A stretch of 64,000 nucleotides of DNA from Rugamonas fusca (GCF_014042365.1 NZ_JACEZS010000002.1:124001-188000); one strand, 5' to 3'. Shown: positions 17,787 through 27,019, counted from the first letter of the stretch. Numbers and translations: made by a program. The notes: a model not told the origin generated them from the sequence alone.

Positions 17787-18542
17787 TTACAGAGGAAACT
17801 CGGCGATAAACTTGAAGACCCGGCGGCTGGCACCATCCGTCATGGCTTTCCCTACGCCGACATGCAGGCCAACCTCATCGATCCTGGTGTCCGCGGTGAG
17901 GAAGAGCAGCTCGCTGCGCTGGTTTCTCGGCAGGAGCTTTTTCAAAGGCCCCGCCTCAACAAAATACTCCAGGCCCAGCGCGTGACGTTTGTCGATGTGC
18001 CAGGTCACACCGGCTGCGGGCTCAAACAGGACATCGCGCGCATCGCCGGTCAAGGGAATATCGAAGCCCGGATTGAGCGCCAGGTTCAGTGATCCGCTAC
18101 GCCAGCCGAATATACCCACCAGCTGCGCATGCCAGGTCTTGTCCTCGTCGATGGGCGCGGCAACACCGGCTTCCGCGCGCACGCCCCAGTAGGCGCCAGC
18201 GTCGGCATCGTGTGGGGCGATGTACTGCGCTTCGGCGAACAGCCCCGTCGCGCGCCACTCGCCAGCCCGACGGGCAAGGGGAAGTTGAACGCCGAGTTCG
18301 AGATCATCACGCCAGCCATAGGCGTATTCGGCCATTGTATTGACCGTCGTGCATTCGGGGTTTTCACGCTTGGGCGATCGGGCGAAGGTGCTCTGCCATT
18401 CGAGGGCATGCTCGCCCTGCTCGGCAATGTCATCCGTATAGACCTTGACCTCCTCCGGCGCGGCGAGCGCGGATGTGGCGCCTGCCAACACAGCGCCAAG
18501 CAAGGCGAGGACGCCCCCCAGGCGAACTACTCGTCGGGACAT
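17787..18542 (-). CDS. Putative outer-membrane beta-barrel protein
   Basis: A 251-residue exported protein with a clear signal peptide (MSRRVVRLGGVLALLGAVLA, cleavage after about residue 27). The rest is rich in alternating aromatic/polar strands (GLEYFVEAGPLK, LGVQLPLARRAGEW, HAQLVGIFGW) and ends in a hydrophobic strand with terminal EFPL, as outer-membrane barrels often do. It resembles the loosely defined 'transporter' outer-membrane family of betaproteobacteria. It is divergent from LysE. Specific function unknown. Confidence 0.65.
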   Translation of the reverse strand: MSRRVVRLGGVLALLGAVLAGATSALAAPEEVKVYTDDIAEQGEHALEWQSTFARSPKRENPECTTVNTMAEYAYGWRDDLELGVQLPLARRAGEWRATGLFAEAQYIAPHDADAGAYWGVRAEAGVAAPIDEDKTWHAQLVGIFGWRSGSLNLALNPGFDIPLTGDARDVLFEPAAGVTWHIDKRHALGLEYFVEAGPLKKLLPRNQRSELLFLTADTRIDEVGLHVGVGKAMTDGASRRVFKFIAEFPL

Positions 18543-18690
18543 TCAAATTTCTTTCAAAAAATGGATAGCGATCGGCAGTAACAATGCCGGCAGAACTTTA
18601 ACCAAGAGTTGCCTGCAATGCAAATATATGCGACAACCTATGCTGGACGGCACCTGTTGCGTTTCTGCCCCGCAAGCAAGTGGCGGTTCT

Positions 18691-18762
18691 GACCTGTATC
18701 GGCCCAAAGACCAGTACAGGTATGCAAACTGACTGAGCAACTGTATAGGTACTGTACTGGTC
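18691..18762 (+). promoter_or_regulatory. Operator-like repeats upstream of LysE
   Basis: A perfect 11-bp inverted repeat, GACCAGTACAG (18709-18719) and CTGTACTGGTC (18752-18762), is separated by 32 bp. Further ACCTGTA half-sites occur at 18692-18698 and, inverted, at 18715-18721, and ACTGTATAGGTACTG lies between. It sits 38 bp before the LysE start. The pattern resembles operators of MocR-type regulators that control LysE exporters; no such regulator is adjacent. Confidence 0.5.
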
Positions 18763-18800
18763 AGATGATCTAGCATGGCAGTTCATCACCAGGAGCTTTT

Positions 18801-19400
18801 GTGGACGCACTGATCACTTTCACACCGCTGGCGACCTTCGCCTTCGTTTCCTCCATCACGCCGGGGCCGAACAACATCATGCTCACCTCATCGGGCATCT
18901 GGTTTGGCTTCCGTCGCTCGATTCCGCACATGCTGGGCATCACGGTGGGATTCGGGGTGCTGCTGGGAATATGCGCGGCGGGCATTGGCGCGCTGGTGAT
19001 GGCGGTGCCGTCGGCGCAGACGGCGCTGCGCGTCGCCGGTTCGGCCTATCTGCTGTACCTCGCGTGGCAGATGCGGAACATGCGCTTCGACCGCCAGGCG
19101 GAGCAAGCGAACAAGCCGCTCAGTTTCATGGGCGCGGCGGCGTTCCAGTTCCTGAATCCAAAAGCCTGGGTGATGGCGATCACGGGCGGCTCGGCCTTCC
19201 TGCCGCATATCCTGCCGACGTGGCTGGCGGTGGCGGTGTACTGCCTGGTGTTCTGCGGTATCAACCTGCCCTGCATCTCGGTCTGGGCCGGCGCCGGCGC
19301 GCTGCTGCGGCGTTTCCTCGGCCAGCCGGCGTGGCGCATCACCTTCTGCGCCGCAATGATGTTGCTGACCGCGTATTCCGCCATCGCGATCTGGCTGTAG
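18801..19400 (+). CDS. LysE/RhtB-family amino-acid exporter
   Basis: Inner-membrane exporter of amino acids or related small molecules, 199 residues with about six hydrophobic segments. The family N-terminus FVSSITPGPNNIMLTSSG is intact, and FQFLNPKAWVMAI is the second conserved block. The start is the GTG at 18801 after AGGAG. The upstream region carries operator-like inverted repeats, so expression is probably repressor- or activator-controlled. Substrate not determinable. A MITE-like element follows its stop. Confidence 0.87.
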   Translation: MDALITFTPLATFAFVSSITPGPNNIMLTSSGIWFGFRRSIPHMLGITVGFGVLLGICAAGIGALVMAVPSAQTALRVAGSAYLLYLAWQMRNMRFDRQAEQANKPLSFMGAAAFQFLNPKAWVMAITGGSAFLPHILPTWLAVAVYCLVFCGINLPCISVWAGAGALLRRFLGQPAWRITFCAAMMLLTAYSAIAIWL

Positions 19401-19431
19401 CGCAAACGAACTGCTTGGTGTCAAACTGCCT

Positions 19432-19593
19432 GGTGTCAGGTCTGTCATTTGGACACAGGGGTACTACCCTTGAGTTCAATCAATGAGAGTACAGGCCACA
19501 CGTGGTAGCAGCGCCCACTCCCCATGTTGAAACAACACGTCATGAGAAAACTCAAAGGAACGCGACGGCTGTCCGAATGACAGACCTGACACC
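19432..19593. repeat. MITE-like element 2 with 24-bp terminal inverted repeats
   Basis: A 162-bp relative of the element at 5069-5241. Its ends (19432-19455, 19570-19593) match with one mismatch, and the internal TTGAGTT...AACTCAA pair and an ACGCGACG stretch near the right end are shared. The 4-bp sequence GCCT occurs directly outside each end (19428-19431, 19594-19597), a possible target duplication. It fills the gap between the convergent LysE and cytochrome b561 genes. Confidence 0.8.
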
Positions 19594-19609
19594 GCCTTAT
19601 TGCTTCGGC

Positions 19610-20158
19610 TCAACGGCGTTCCAGCCCCGGCATCATGCGCGCCAGCACGCCATCCTTGAACACGTACTGATGCACCAGTCCGGCCACCGCATGCAGTCCC
19701 GCCAGCACCAGCAACAGGTTGGCGGCAAACTCGTGGTATTCCTCGACCGTGTGGCGCAAGGCCTTGTTGCCGGGATCGAAGGCGGCCACCTTGACCAGGT
19801 TGAATAGATTGTCGCCGCGCACCCACACGTTGGCTACGCCCAGCACCACGGCCGCCAGCACGCACGCATACAAAGCGAGATGGACCACCTTGGCCAGGAT
19901 TTGCATCGCGTCGCTGCCTACGCCCGGCAATTTTTCGCCAGCCGTCGTCCGCCACCAGATGCGCACCAGCACCACGAACCCCAGCAACGCGCCCAGGCTG
20001 ATGTGCACACTGCGCGCAAACACCCGCGCCGTGCCGCGCGGGAACCAGTCGATCGTTTCACCAAGGCACCACAAGGCGATGACGAGGCCCGCTGTCAGCC
20101 AGTGCAGGCGTATCGTCCGCGCGTCGTATTGCCGGACGGTGGCATGTACAGTTTTCAT
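19610..20158 (-). CDS. Cytochrome b561-type membrane protein
   Basis: A 182-residue four-helix membrane cytochrome b with haem-ligating His residues in the expected helices (RLHWLTAGLVIALW, HISLGALLGFVVLV, VVHLALYACVLAAV, LAGLHAVAGLVHQY). Such proteins pass electrons between quinol and periplasmic or superoxide-linked partners. The ATG at 20156-20158 has AGAGG upstream; an earlier in-frame start at 20242 would add 28 residues without homology. No partner gene adjoins. No FNR box was seen in its 190-bp upstream gap. Confidence 0.85.
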   Translation of the reverse strand: MKTVHATVRQYDARTIRLHWLTAGLVIALWCLGETIDWFPRGTARVFARSVHISLGALLGFVVLVRIWWRTTAGEKLPGVGSDAMQILAKVVHLALYACVLAAVVLGVANVWVRGDNLFNLVKVAAFDPGNKALRHTVEEYHEFAANLLLVLAGLHAVAGLVHQYVFKDGVLARMMPGLERR

Positions 20159-20348
20159 CGCAAACCTCTTTTCATTGAATTCCGATAAGAGTCGCAACGC
20201 ACCTGGGCGCGATGGACATCCATAGGCGAACGCGAGCAACAAGACGCGTCCACACTAGACATGATGTCACATTTTCCCTACTGGCAACAGGGTTCCAGAT
20301 CACGCGAGCCGATTCAGCCGCGCACACCTGCCGCCCACAAAATCCCCG

Positions 20349-21917
20349 TCAAGCCCGTCCCGCGCGCACGCCCGTGCCCGACACCAGCGTGAAACTGGCC
20401 ACCAGTTCCTCCAGCTTGCGCGCCTGCTGCTGCATGCTGGACGCCGATTCGGCCGCCTGCTCCACCAGCGCCGCATCCTGGCGCGTCACGCTATCCATCT
20501 CGGCGATGGCGCCGCGCACCTGTTCGATACCTTCGCTCTGCTCGCCGCTGGCGCGCTTGATCTCGCCCATGATGCCGGTGGCCTGGTCCACCGCCGCCAC
20601 GATCTCGCCCATGGTTTGCCCGGCCTGATCGACCAGCGCCGCGCCCGCCTCCACCTGCGCCACGGCGTCACCGATCAGCTTGGCGATTTCCTGCGCCGCA
20701 CCGGCCGAACGCTGGGCCAGGCTGCGCACTTCCGACGCCACCACCGCGAAGCCGCGCCCCTGCTCGCCGGCGCGGGCCGCCTCCACCGCGGCGTTCAAGG
20801 CCAGGATATTGGTCTGGAACGCGATGCTGTCGATCACGCCGATGATGTCGGCGATGCGGCGCGAGCTGTCGCGGATCGAGCCCATGGTCTGCACCACCTG
20901 CCCCACCGCCTGTCCGCCACGTGCGGCGATGCCCGAACTTTCCACCGCCAGCCGGGCCGCGTGCTGCGCCTCGGCCGCGTTGTGCTGCACGGCGCTGGTG
21001 AGCTGGGCGATGGACGCGGCCGTCTGCTGCAAGGAGCTGGCCTGGGCCACCGTGCGCTGCGACAGGTCGGCGTTGCCCGCCGCCATGGTATGCGCGCCCC
21101 GGTTGACGATCCCCGTCACTTCCTTGATCTGCCCCACCAGCAGCTTGAGGTTGACCTGCAACACCCGCAACGATTGCCGCACCTGGCTGACTTCGGCCGC
21201 GCCGTGCGCGTCGAGCCGGCCGCTCAAGTCGCCCGTGCTCATGCGTTCCAGGTCGCGCCGCATGCCCGCCAGCGGTTCCACGGCGCGCCGGTAGGTGAGC
21301 CAGCCGCCCCCCATGGTCAGGACGGCGCCGGCCGCCGCGCTGGCGCCGGCCACGGCCGGGCCGCCCATGGCCGTCAGCGCGAACAGCGCCACCAGCAGCA
21401 AGCTGGCGCCCAGCATGCCGTGCCGGATCGACAGTCCGGCGATCCAGTCACGCATGCCGTGGCGGGTGCGCTGGACGACGGCGCCCTCGCGCACGGCCAG
21501 CTTGCCGTCGCTGGCCGCCAGCGCCCGGTAGGCCGCGTCGGCCGCCGCCACGGCCGCGCGGTCGGGGCGGATGCGGATCGACGTATAGCCCACCACCTGT
21601 CCCCGTTCGAACAGCGGCGCCGCGCTCACGTCCACCCAGTAAAAATCACCGTTCTTGCAGCGGTTCTTCACCAGTCCGCTCCACGCCTTGCCGCTCTTGA
21701 GCGTGCGCCAGAAATCCTCGAACGCGGCGGGCGGCATGTCCGGGTGGCGCACGATGTTTTGCGGTGCTCCCATCAATTCCTGCTCGGAATAACCGCTGAT
21801 GTTGATGAAGTCCTGGTTGACATAGGTGATATTGCCCCGCAGATCGGTCTTGGAGACGACGGTCTCATGGGGTTGCAAAATGTATTCGATGTCGGTCACG
21901 TAGGGGCGGTTGCGCAT
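20349..21917 (-). CDS. aer: Aer-type aerotaxis chemoreceptor (PAS-MCP)
   Basis: Redox/oxygen-sensing chemoreceptor, 522 residues. The N-terminal PAS domain (about 5-115) closely follows E. coli Aer ([41 protein letters not shown]). Two adjacent hydrophobic segments (about 165-215) form the membrane anchor, then a HAMP-like region and the MCP signalling hairpin ([20 protein letters not shown]). It has no periplasmic domain. The start at 21917 matches Aer; an in-frame ATG at 21974 would add 19 residues. An FNR-type box lies at 22010-22023 with a correctly spaced -10, linking its expression to low oxygen. Confidence 0.9.
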   Translation of the reverse strand: MRNRPYVTDIEYILQPHETVVSKTDLRGNITYVNQDFINISGYSEQELMGAPQNIVRHPDMPPAAFEDFWRTLKSGKAWSGLVKNRCKNGDFYWVDVSAAPLFERGQVVGYTSIRIRPDRAAVAAADAAYRALAASDGKLAVREGAVVQRTRHGMRDWIAGLSIRHGMLGASLLLVALFALTAMGGPAVAGASAAAGAVLTMGGGWLTYRRAVEPLAGMRRDLERMSTGDLSGRLDAHGAAEVSQVRQSLRVLQVNLKLLVGQIKEVTGIVNRGAHTMAAGNADLSQRTVAQASSLQQTAASIAQLTSAVQHNAAEAQHAARLAVESSGIAARGGQAVGQVVQTMGSIRDSSRRIADIIGVIDSIAFQTNILALNAAVEAARAGEQGRGFAVVASEVRSLAQRSAGAAQEIAKLIGDAVAQVEAGAALVDQAGQTMGEIVAAVDQATGIMGEIKRASGEQSEGIEQVRGAIAEMDSVTRQDAALVEQAAESASSMQQQARKLEELVASFTLVSGTGVRAGRA

Positions 21918-21981
21918 CTCGTTCAGTTCCAGGGGGTGTTTTTGAGGGAAGGCCGCAGGGGCCGGGGCGAACAAAGGCGCC

Positions 21982-21987
21982 AGTCTA
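21982..21987 (-). promoter_or_regulatory. -10 element of the Aer-like gene
   Basis: Reads TAGACT on the minus strand. It begins 29.5 bp from the centre of the FNR-type box, which puts that box at -41.5 (class II). The implied start site near 21975 leaves a leader of about 58 nt. Confidence 0.5.
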
Positions 21988-22009
21988 ATGAGGCCGTGAG
22001 CAAAAAAAT

Positions 22010-22023
22010 ATGATCCTTATCAA
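22010..22023 (-). promoter_or_regulatory. FNR/ANR-type box upstream of the Aer-like gene
   Basis: On the minus strand TTGATAAGGATCAT matches the FNR consensus at 9 of 10 conserved positions. It lies 93 bp before the Aer-like start with a suitably spaced -10. Confidence 0.7.
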
Positions 22024-22180
22024 AGATTTACGATCCATCTTTAAAAGTTGTAATTAAAAAAATTAAGAAAAGCATACGCTGCCCCCCGCTTTCCCTATGG
22101 TGCGGGCGGCGCTTGCCGTACAATGACAGCCCTTCCGCACAGTCTGTATGCGGACGGCACTCGATACCGAAAAGCACCGC

Positions 22181-25100
22181 ATGAATGATTTGACCCCACA
22201 GCCCCTCACGCAACTGCATCCCGACATCCTGTACGGTCCCCGTCAGGACGAGTTGTTGCGCGAGGAAATCCTGGCCGACCTGCTCGAAGCGAGCGCGGCC
22301 CGCGCACCGCAGCACACGGCCCTGGTGTGCGGCACCCGTCGCCTCAGCTACGGCGAGCTGGACGCCCAGGCCGACCTGGTGGCGGCCCGCCTGATCGCGG
22401 CCGGCGTGGGGCCGGGCCAGATCGTGGGCTTGTGGCTGGCGCGCGGCGTCGAGCTGCTCGTCATGCAGGCCGGCATCGCCAAGGCCGGCGCGGCCTGGCT
22501 GCCGGTGGACGAGGACACGCCCGTCGAGCGCCTGCAAGTGTGCCTGGACGATGCGAACGCGGCCGGCGTGCTCACCAGCGCCAGCTTCGCGCCCCGGCTG
22601 GCCCAGCTGGGCCGCCCCGTCTGGACGGCCGAAGCCATGCTGGCCCCGCCCGCGCCAGGCGAGCCGCTGGCCCGGCGCGGCGCCGTCTCACCGGACGCGC
22701 CGGCCTACGTAATCTACACCTCCGGCTCCACCGGCAAGCCGAAAGGCATCCTGATCACCCAACGCAGCATCTGCCACTTCCTGCGCAGCGAGAACGCGGT
22801 GCTGGGCGTGCGCGCCGACGATACCGTCTACCAGGGCTTCTCGGTGGCGTTCGACATGTCGTTCGAGGAAATCTGGATCGCCTACCTGGTGGGCGCCACG
22901 CTGTTCCTCGGCCCGCGCGAAGTGAGCGCCGACCCGGACGCCCTGCCCCAACTGCTGGCCGACAACGGCGTGACCGTGCTGCACGCCGTGCCCACCCTGC
23001 TGGCCTTGTTCAACCAGGAAGTGCCTACGCTGCGCATCATCAACCTGGGCGGCGAGATGTGCCCGGAATCGCTGGTCACGCGCTGGTCGCGCGCCGGGCG
23101 CCAGATGTTCAACACCTACGGCCCCACGGAAGCGACCGTATCGGCCAGCCTGGCCGCGCTCGCGCCGGGCCGCCCCGTCACCATCGGCACGCCGCTGCCC
23201 AACTACGGCCTGCTGGTGATCGACGCCGAAGCGGCGGCCGACGCCAACGCGCCCCTGCGCCTGCTGCCGCGCGGCGAGACGGGTGAGCTGTGCATCATCG
23301 GCCCTGGTCTGGCCGCCGGCTACCTGGGCCGGCCCGACCTGACGGCCGAAAAATTCCTGCCCAATCCGTGGAGCGCGGGCGCGCACGACGATCGCCTGTA
23401 CCGCACGGGCGACCTGGCCCGCATCGCCGACGATGGCGAAGTGCTGTGCCTGGGCCGGGCCGACGACCAGGTCAAGATCCGCGGCTTCCGCGTCGAACTG
23501 GGCGAGATCGAAGCGCTGCTGGCCCAGCAGCCGGGCGTGGGCACGGCCGCCGTCCTGCTGCGCAAGGAGGACGGCATCGACCAACTGGTGGCCTACCTGG
23601 TGCCCGAAGCGGGCGCCGCGCTCGAAGGCCGCACGTTGCGCCAGGCGCTGGCCGCCGTGCTGCCGCCCTACATGGTGCCGGGCCGCTACGAACTGCTGCC
23701 GGCCATGCCGCGCCTGACCTCCGGCAAGATCGACCGCAAGGCGCTCAAGGCCATGCCATTGCGCGCGCCGGCCGCCGGCGACAGCGCCGATTCCGACCTG
23801 CCCGAGACGCCAGCCGAAGCGGCCCTGTTCGCGGCGCTGGCCGCGCTGTTCCCCGGCCAGCCGATTTTGCGCCAGGCCGACTTCTTCGCCGACCTGGGCG
23901 GCCACTCGTTCTTCGCCGCGCGGCTGGCCTCGGCCCTGCGCGCCGATCCCCGCTACGCCCACGTGACCGTGCGCGACATCTACCAGCAACGCCAGGTGGG
24001 CAAGATCGCCGCCGTGCTGGCCGACGCACCGGCCGCCGTGGCGGCCGAGGCGCCATGGACACCGCCGTCCGCGCTCAGGCGCTGGACCTGCGGCCTGGCC
24101 CAGGCGGCCGCCATGCCGGGCCTGGTGGCGCTGCGCATGGCGCAGTGGCTGGCGCCGTTCTTCACTTACCACTTCTTCACGGGCGACCCGGGCGACTCGG
24201 TGACGCGCGCCATCGCCGCCTCGGCCGGCGTGTTCCTGCTGGCCACGGTGATGGAATTTGCCATCGCCATCGCCGGCAAATGGCTGATCGCGGGCCGGCT
24301 CAAGGCCGGCGACTATCCGCTGTGGGGCCTGACCTACTACCGCTGGTGGCTGGCCGACCGGCTGGTGGAGGCGGCGCCGGCCTACCTGCTGAGCGGCTCC
24401 TCGCTCAACGCATGGTGGCTGCGGGCGCTCGGCGCGCGCATCGGCAAGGACGTCATCATCGGCTCGTTCACGTTGCGCGCGGCCGATTTGCTGTCCATCG
24501 GCGACAACGTCAGCATCGGCAACGCCGTCAACATGGAAAACGCGCGCGTGGAACGGGGCCGGCTGCGGCTGGGCGTGATACGCCTCGACGACGAGGCCTG
24601 CGTCGGTTCGTTCGCCATCCTGGAAGGGAACACCCATATCGGCGCCGCCGGCCACCTGGAAGGCCAGTCGGCGCTGGCCGACGGCATGCGCGTGCCGGCC
24701 GGGCGCGTGTGGAGCGGCTCGCCCGCGCGCGACGCCGGACCGCACGACGCCGGCCGCCTGCCGCCGCGCCCCGCCGTGAGCCGGGCGCGCCAGATGGGCG
24801 AAGGCGCGTTCTTCGTGTTCGGCATCCTGCTCATCGTCACGCTGTTCTTCATGCCCGTGTTCCCCAGCTTCGTGCTGATCGACTGGTTCGACGAGGCGGG
24901 CTGGCTGCCCTGGGTGCAGGGCGACGACGTGCGCATCCAGCTGCTGCGCTACTTCCTGCTGGCCTTCCCCGCCAGCACGGTGCTGATCGTGCTGACGGCG
25001 CTGCTGTCGGCCGGCATTCGCTGGAGCGTGCTGCCGCGCCTCAGGCCGGGGCGCTTCGCCATCCACGGCAACACCTACTGCGCCAAGTGGCTGGTCAGCC

Positions 25101-26218
25101 AGATCCAGGAATCGAGCCTGAACGTGCTGCACGGGATCTACGCCACCATCTACGCGCCATTCTGGTATCGCCTGCTGGGCGCCAAGGTGGGGCGCGACGC
25201 GGAAATCTCCACCGCGCTGGGCGTGGTGCCCGACATGCTCACGCTGGGCGACGAGACCTTCATCGCCGACGCCGTGATGCTGGGCGACGAGGAAATCGAC
25301 GGCGGCTGGATGACCATGCAGCCGACCGTCGTCTCGCACCGCAGCTTCGTCGGCAACGGCGCCTACATCCCGGACGGCACCGTGCTGCCCGAGCACGTGC
25401 TGATCGGCGTGCACTCGCGCGCCCCCGACAACGCGCAGATGAAGAGCGGCGACACCTGGCTCGGTTCCCCGCCCATCAACCTGCCCGCGCGCGAGACCAC
25501 CAGCGGCTACCCGGAATGGCTGACCTTCCACCCGTCGCCACTGCGCCGGCTCGGGCGCGGCCTGATTGAAGCGTTCCGCATCGTCGCGCCGCACGCGCTG
25601 GTGATCGCCGTCGGCTACACGCTGGTGCTGTCGGTGATGCCGGTGGCCGGCGCCGGCCGCTGGGGCGAAGTGACATGGGACCTGACCCTGGCCGGCCTGG
25701 CCTACGGCATCGGCAATTACTTCTTCGTGGTGATCTTCAAGTGGCTGCTGCTGGGCCGCTACCGCAAGCAGTCCGAACCCATGTGGACCCCGTTCGTGTG
25801 GCTGTCCGAAGGCGTGACCAATATGTACGAAGGCATCGCCGTGCCCAACTTCATGCGCTATTTGCGCGGCACGCCGTGGCTGCCGCTGGCGTTCAACCTG
25901 CTGGGCAGCCGGATCGGGCGCGGCGTCTACCTGGACACCACCGACATCACGGAATTCGATTGCGTGCACATCGGCGAGTACAGCGAACTCAATGCGCTGA
26001 CCTGCCCGCAAACCCACCTGTTCGAAGACCGCGTGATGAAGATCGACCACGTCGACATCGGCGCGCGCGTCTACCTGGGGCCGCGCAGCGCCGTGCTGTA
26101 CAGCGCCACGGTGGCCGACGACGCCCACCTCGGTCCACTCACCCTCGTGATGAAGGGCGAGCATATCCCGGCCGGCAGCCGCTGGGCCGGTTGCCCGGCC
26201 GCGCCCGCGCGCGCCTGA
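22181..26218 (+). CDS. Pls/PosA-type membrane non-ribosomal peptide synthetase
   Basis: A 1345-residue single-module NRPS of the family that includes epsilon-poly-lysine synthetase. The adenylation domain (about 30-520) has all core motifs: YVIYTSGSTGKPKG, NTYGPTEATV, YRTGDLARI, GRADDQVKIRGFRVELGE, LTSGKIDRKAL. The substrate pocket opens with FDMSFEEIW, so the amino-group-binding Asp is present. The carrier domain has GGHSFFAARL. The C-terminal half has about six membrane helices around three left-handed beta-helix-like repeat regions (ALGARIGKDVIIG, LLGAKVGRDAEIS, LLGSRIGRGVYLD). No condensation or thioesterase domain exists, as in Pls. The start at 22181 was preferred over 22148. A PPTase gene follows 19 bp later. 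Product unknown. Confidence 0.9.
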   Translation: MNDLTPQPLTQLHPDILYGPRQDELLREEILADLLEASAARAPQHTALVCGTRRLSYGELDAQADLVAARLIAAGVGPGQIVGLWLARGVELLVMQAGIAKAGAAWLPVDEDTPVERLQVCLDDANAAGVLTSASFAPRLAQLGRPVWTAEAMLAPPAPGEPLARRGAVSPDAPAYVIYTSGSTGKPKGILITQRSICHFLRSENAVLGVRADDTVYQGFSVAFDMSFEEIWIAYLVGATLFLGPREVSADPDALPQLLADNGVTVLHAVPTLLALFNQEVPTLRIINLGGEMCPESLVTRWSRAGRQMFNTYGPTEATVSASLAALAPGRPVTIGTPLPNYGLLVIDAEAAADANAPLRLLPRGETGELCIIGPGLAAGYLGRPDLTAEKFLPNPWSAGAHDDRLYRTGDLARIADDGEVLCLGRADDQVKIRGFRVELGEIEALLAQQPGVGTAAVLLRKEDGIDQLVAYLVPEAGAALEGRTLRQALAAVLPPYMVPGRYELLPAMPRLTSGKIDRKALKAMPLRAPAAGDSADSDLPETPAEAALFAALAALFPGQPILRQADFFADLGGHSFFAARLASALRADPRYAHVTVRDIYQQRQVGKIAAVLADAPAAVAAEAPWTPPSALRRWTCGLAQAAAMPGLVALRMAQWLAPFFTYHFFTGDPGDSVTRAIAASAGVFLLATVMEFAIAIAGKWLIAGRLKAGDYPLWGLTYYRWWLADRLVEAAPAYLLSGSSLNAWWLRALGARIGKDVIIGSFTLRAADLLSIGDNVSIGNAVNMENARVERGRLRLGVIRLDDEACVGSFAILEGNTHIGAAGHLEGQSALADGMRVPAGRVWSGSPARDAGPHDAGRLPPRPAVSRARQMGEGAFFVFGILLIVTLFFMPVFPSFVLIDWFDEAGWLPWVQGDDVRIQLLRYFLLAFPASTVLIVLTALLSAGIRWSVLPRLRPGRFAIHGNTYCAKWLVSQIQESSLNVLHGIYATIYAPFWYRLLGAKVGRDAEISTALGVVPDMLTLGDETFIADAVMLGDEEIDGGWMTMQPTVVSHRSFVGNGAYIPDGTVLPEHVLIGVHSRAPDNAQMKSGDTWLGSPPINLPARETTSGYPEWLTFHPSPLRRLGRGLIEAFRIVAPHALVIAVGYTLVLSVMPVAGAGRWGEVTWDLTLAGLAYGIGNYFFVVIFKWLLLGRYRKQSEPMWTPFVWLSEGVTNMYEGIAVPNFMRYLRGTPWLPLAFNLLGSRIGRGVYLDTTDITEFDCVHIGEYSELNALTCPQTHLFEDRVMKIDHVDIGARVYLGPRSAVLYSATVADDAHLGPLTLVMKGEHIPAGSRWAGCPAAPARA

Positions 26219-26237
26219 GCGACAGCGGGAATCGGCC

Positions 26238-26819
26238 ATGCATGCCGCCGCTGACGCCTTCCCGGTCCAGCCCTGGCCCGGTCCCCTGCCCGTGCCCATC
26301 GACGGGCGCTGCGTGATCGCACTGGCGACGGCGGGCTGCACGCGCCCGCAAGCGCGCCAACTGGCCCGCCGCGCCCTGCGAGACGTGCTGGCGGGCTTGC
26401 TCTCGATCGCCGGGGAACGCATCGTCCTGCCCGCCACACCCGGCCAGCCGCAGCGCGTCGTGCTGGATGGCGGGCTGGCCGCCGCCCCCTGCTGCTCGAT
26501 CAGCCATGAGACGGGATGGACACTGGTGGCCATCAGCCTCGATGGCCCGGTCGGCATCGATGTGATGGCGCCGCAAGAGATTGCAGACTGGGCCGCGCTG
26601 GCGCGCGATTACCTGGGCCCGGCGGTGGCGCAGGCGCTGGCGGCCACGCCGCCGGTGACGCGCGCGCGCGCGCTGGCGCAGGCGTGGACGGCGCGCGAGG
26701 CGAGCCTGAAGTGCGCGGGACAGGAACTGACGGAATGGGGCCACGCACCGGCGCTGGCCTGTCGCACGGCGCCGCTGGCGCTGCCGCCGGGACTGGTGGG
26801 GACGCTGGCCTGGCATTGA
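26238..26819 (+). CDS. 4'-phosphopantetheinyl transferase (Sfp type)
   Basis: Transfers phosphopantetheine from CoA to a carrier-domain serine. The 193-residue protein has SISHETGWTLVAIS, the Mg-binding VGIDVM and WTAREASLKCAG, the three Sfp-type motifs in order. It lies 19 bp behind the NRPS gene on the same strand, so it almost certainly activates that carrier domain. It is shorter than typical Sfp (about 225) and closer to HetI/AcpT-like compact forms. A GC-rich hairpin repeat follows. Confidence 0.88.
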   Translation: MHAAADAFPVQPWPGPLPVPIDGRCVIALATAGCTRPQARQLARRALRDVLAGLLSIAGERIVLPATPGQPQRVVLDGGLAAAPCCSISHETGWTLVAISLDGPVGIDVMAPQEIADWAALARDYLGPAVAQALAATPPVTRARALAQAWTAREASLKCAGQELTEWGHAPALACRTAPLALPPGLVGTLAWH

Positions 26820-26844
26820 GTGGCCAGCCGGGACAAGGTCGGCT

Positions 26845-26873
26845 GCGCCGGCGCCCTACCGCACCGGCGCATC
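26845..26873. repeat. 29-bp GC-rich hairpin repeat, copy 1
   Basis: Matches 28 of 29 bases of copy 2 (26982-27010). It contains GCGCCGG and CCGGCGC arms around a CGCCCTACC-type loop. It follows the PPTase stop by about 25 bp and could act in transcript termination or stability. Confidence 0.55.
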
Positions 26874-26981
26874 AATTGCCAACCACGGCAAGGTTAGCAC
26901 CTTTGCCTTCGATAGTAATACAAAGTAGTTGAATAACAACGCACTGGCGCGCGCGACCCGGGGCGAAAGGGCTAATCGAAC

Positions 26982-27010
26982 GCGCCGGCGCCCTACCGCG
27001 CCGGCGCATC
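26982..27010. repeat. 29-bp GC-rich hairpin repeat, copy 2
   Basis: Second copy of the 29-bp palindromic repeat, 10 bp beyond the stop of the convergent outer-membrane gene. The two copies bracket the roughly 200-bp convergent gap (26820-27019), whose middle is AT-richer (about 26870-26945) and holds no gene. Confidence 0.55.
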
Positions 27011-27019
27011 GACCCTCTG

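Noticed and set aside
22098..22118. Sigma-54-like TGG...TTGC sequence upstream of the NRPS
   Set aside because: Spacing between the GG and GC elements is 12 bp instead of about 8, so it does not fit.
22688..26557. 1289-codon open frame antisense to the NRPS gene
   Set aside because: Arg/Gln/His-rich shadow with no motifs; the plus strand carries all NRPS core motifs.
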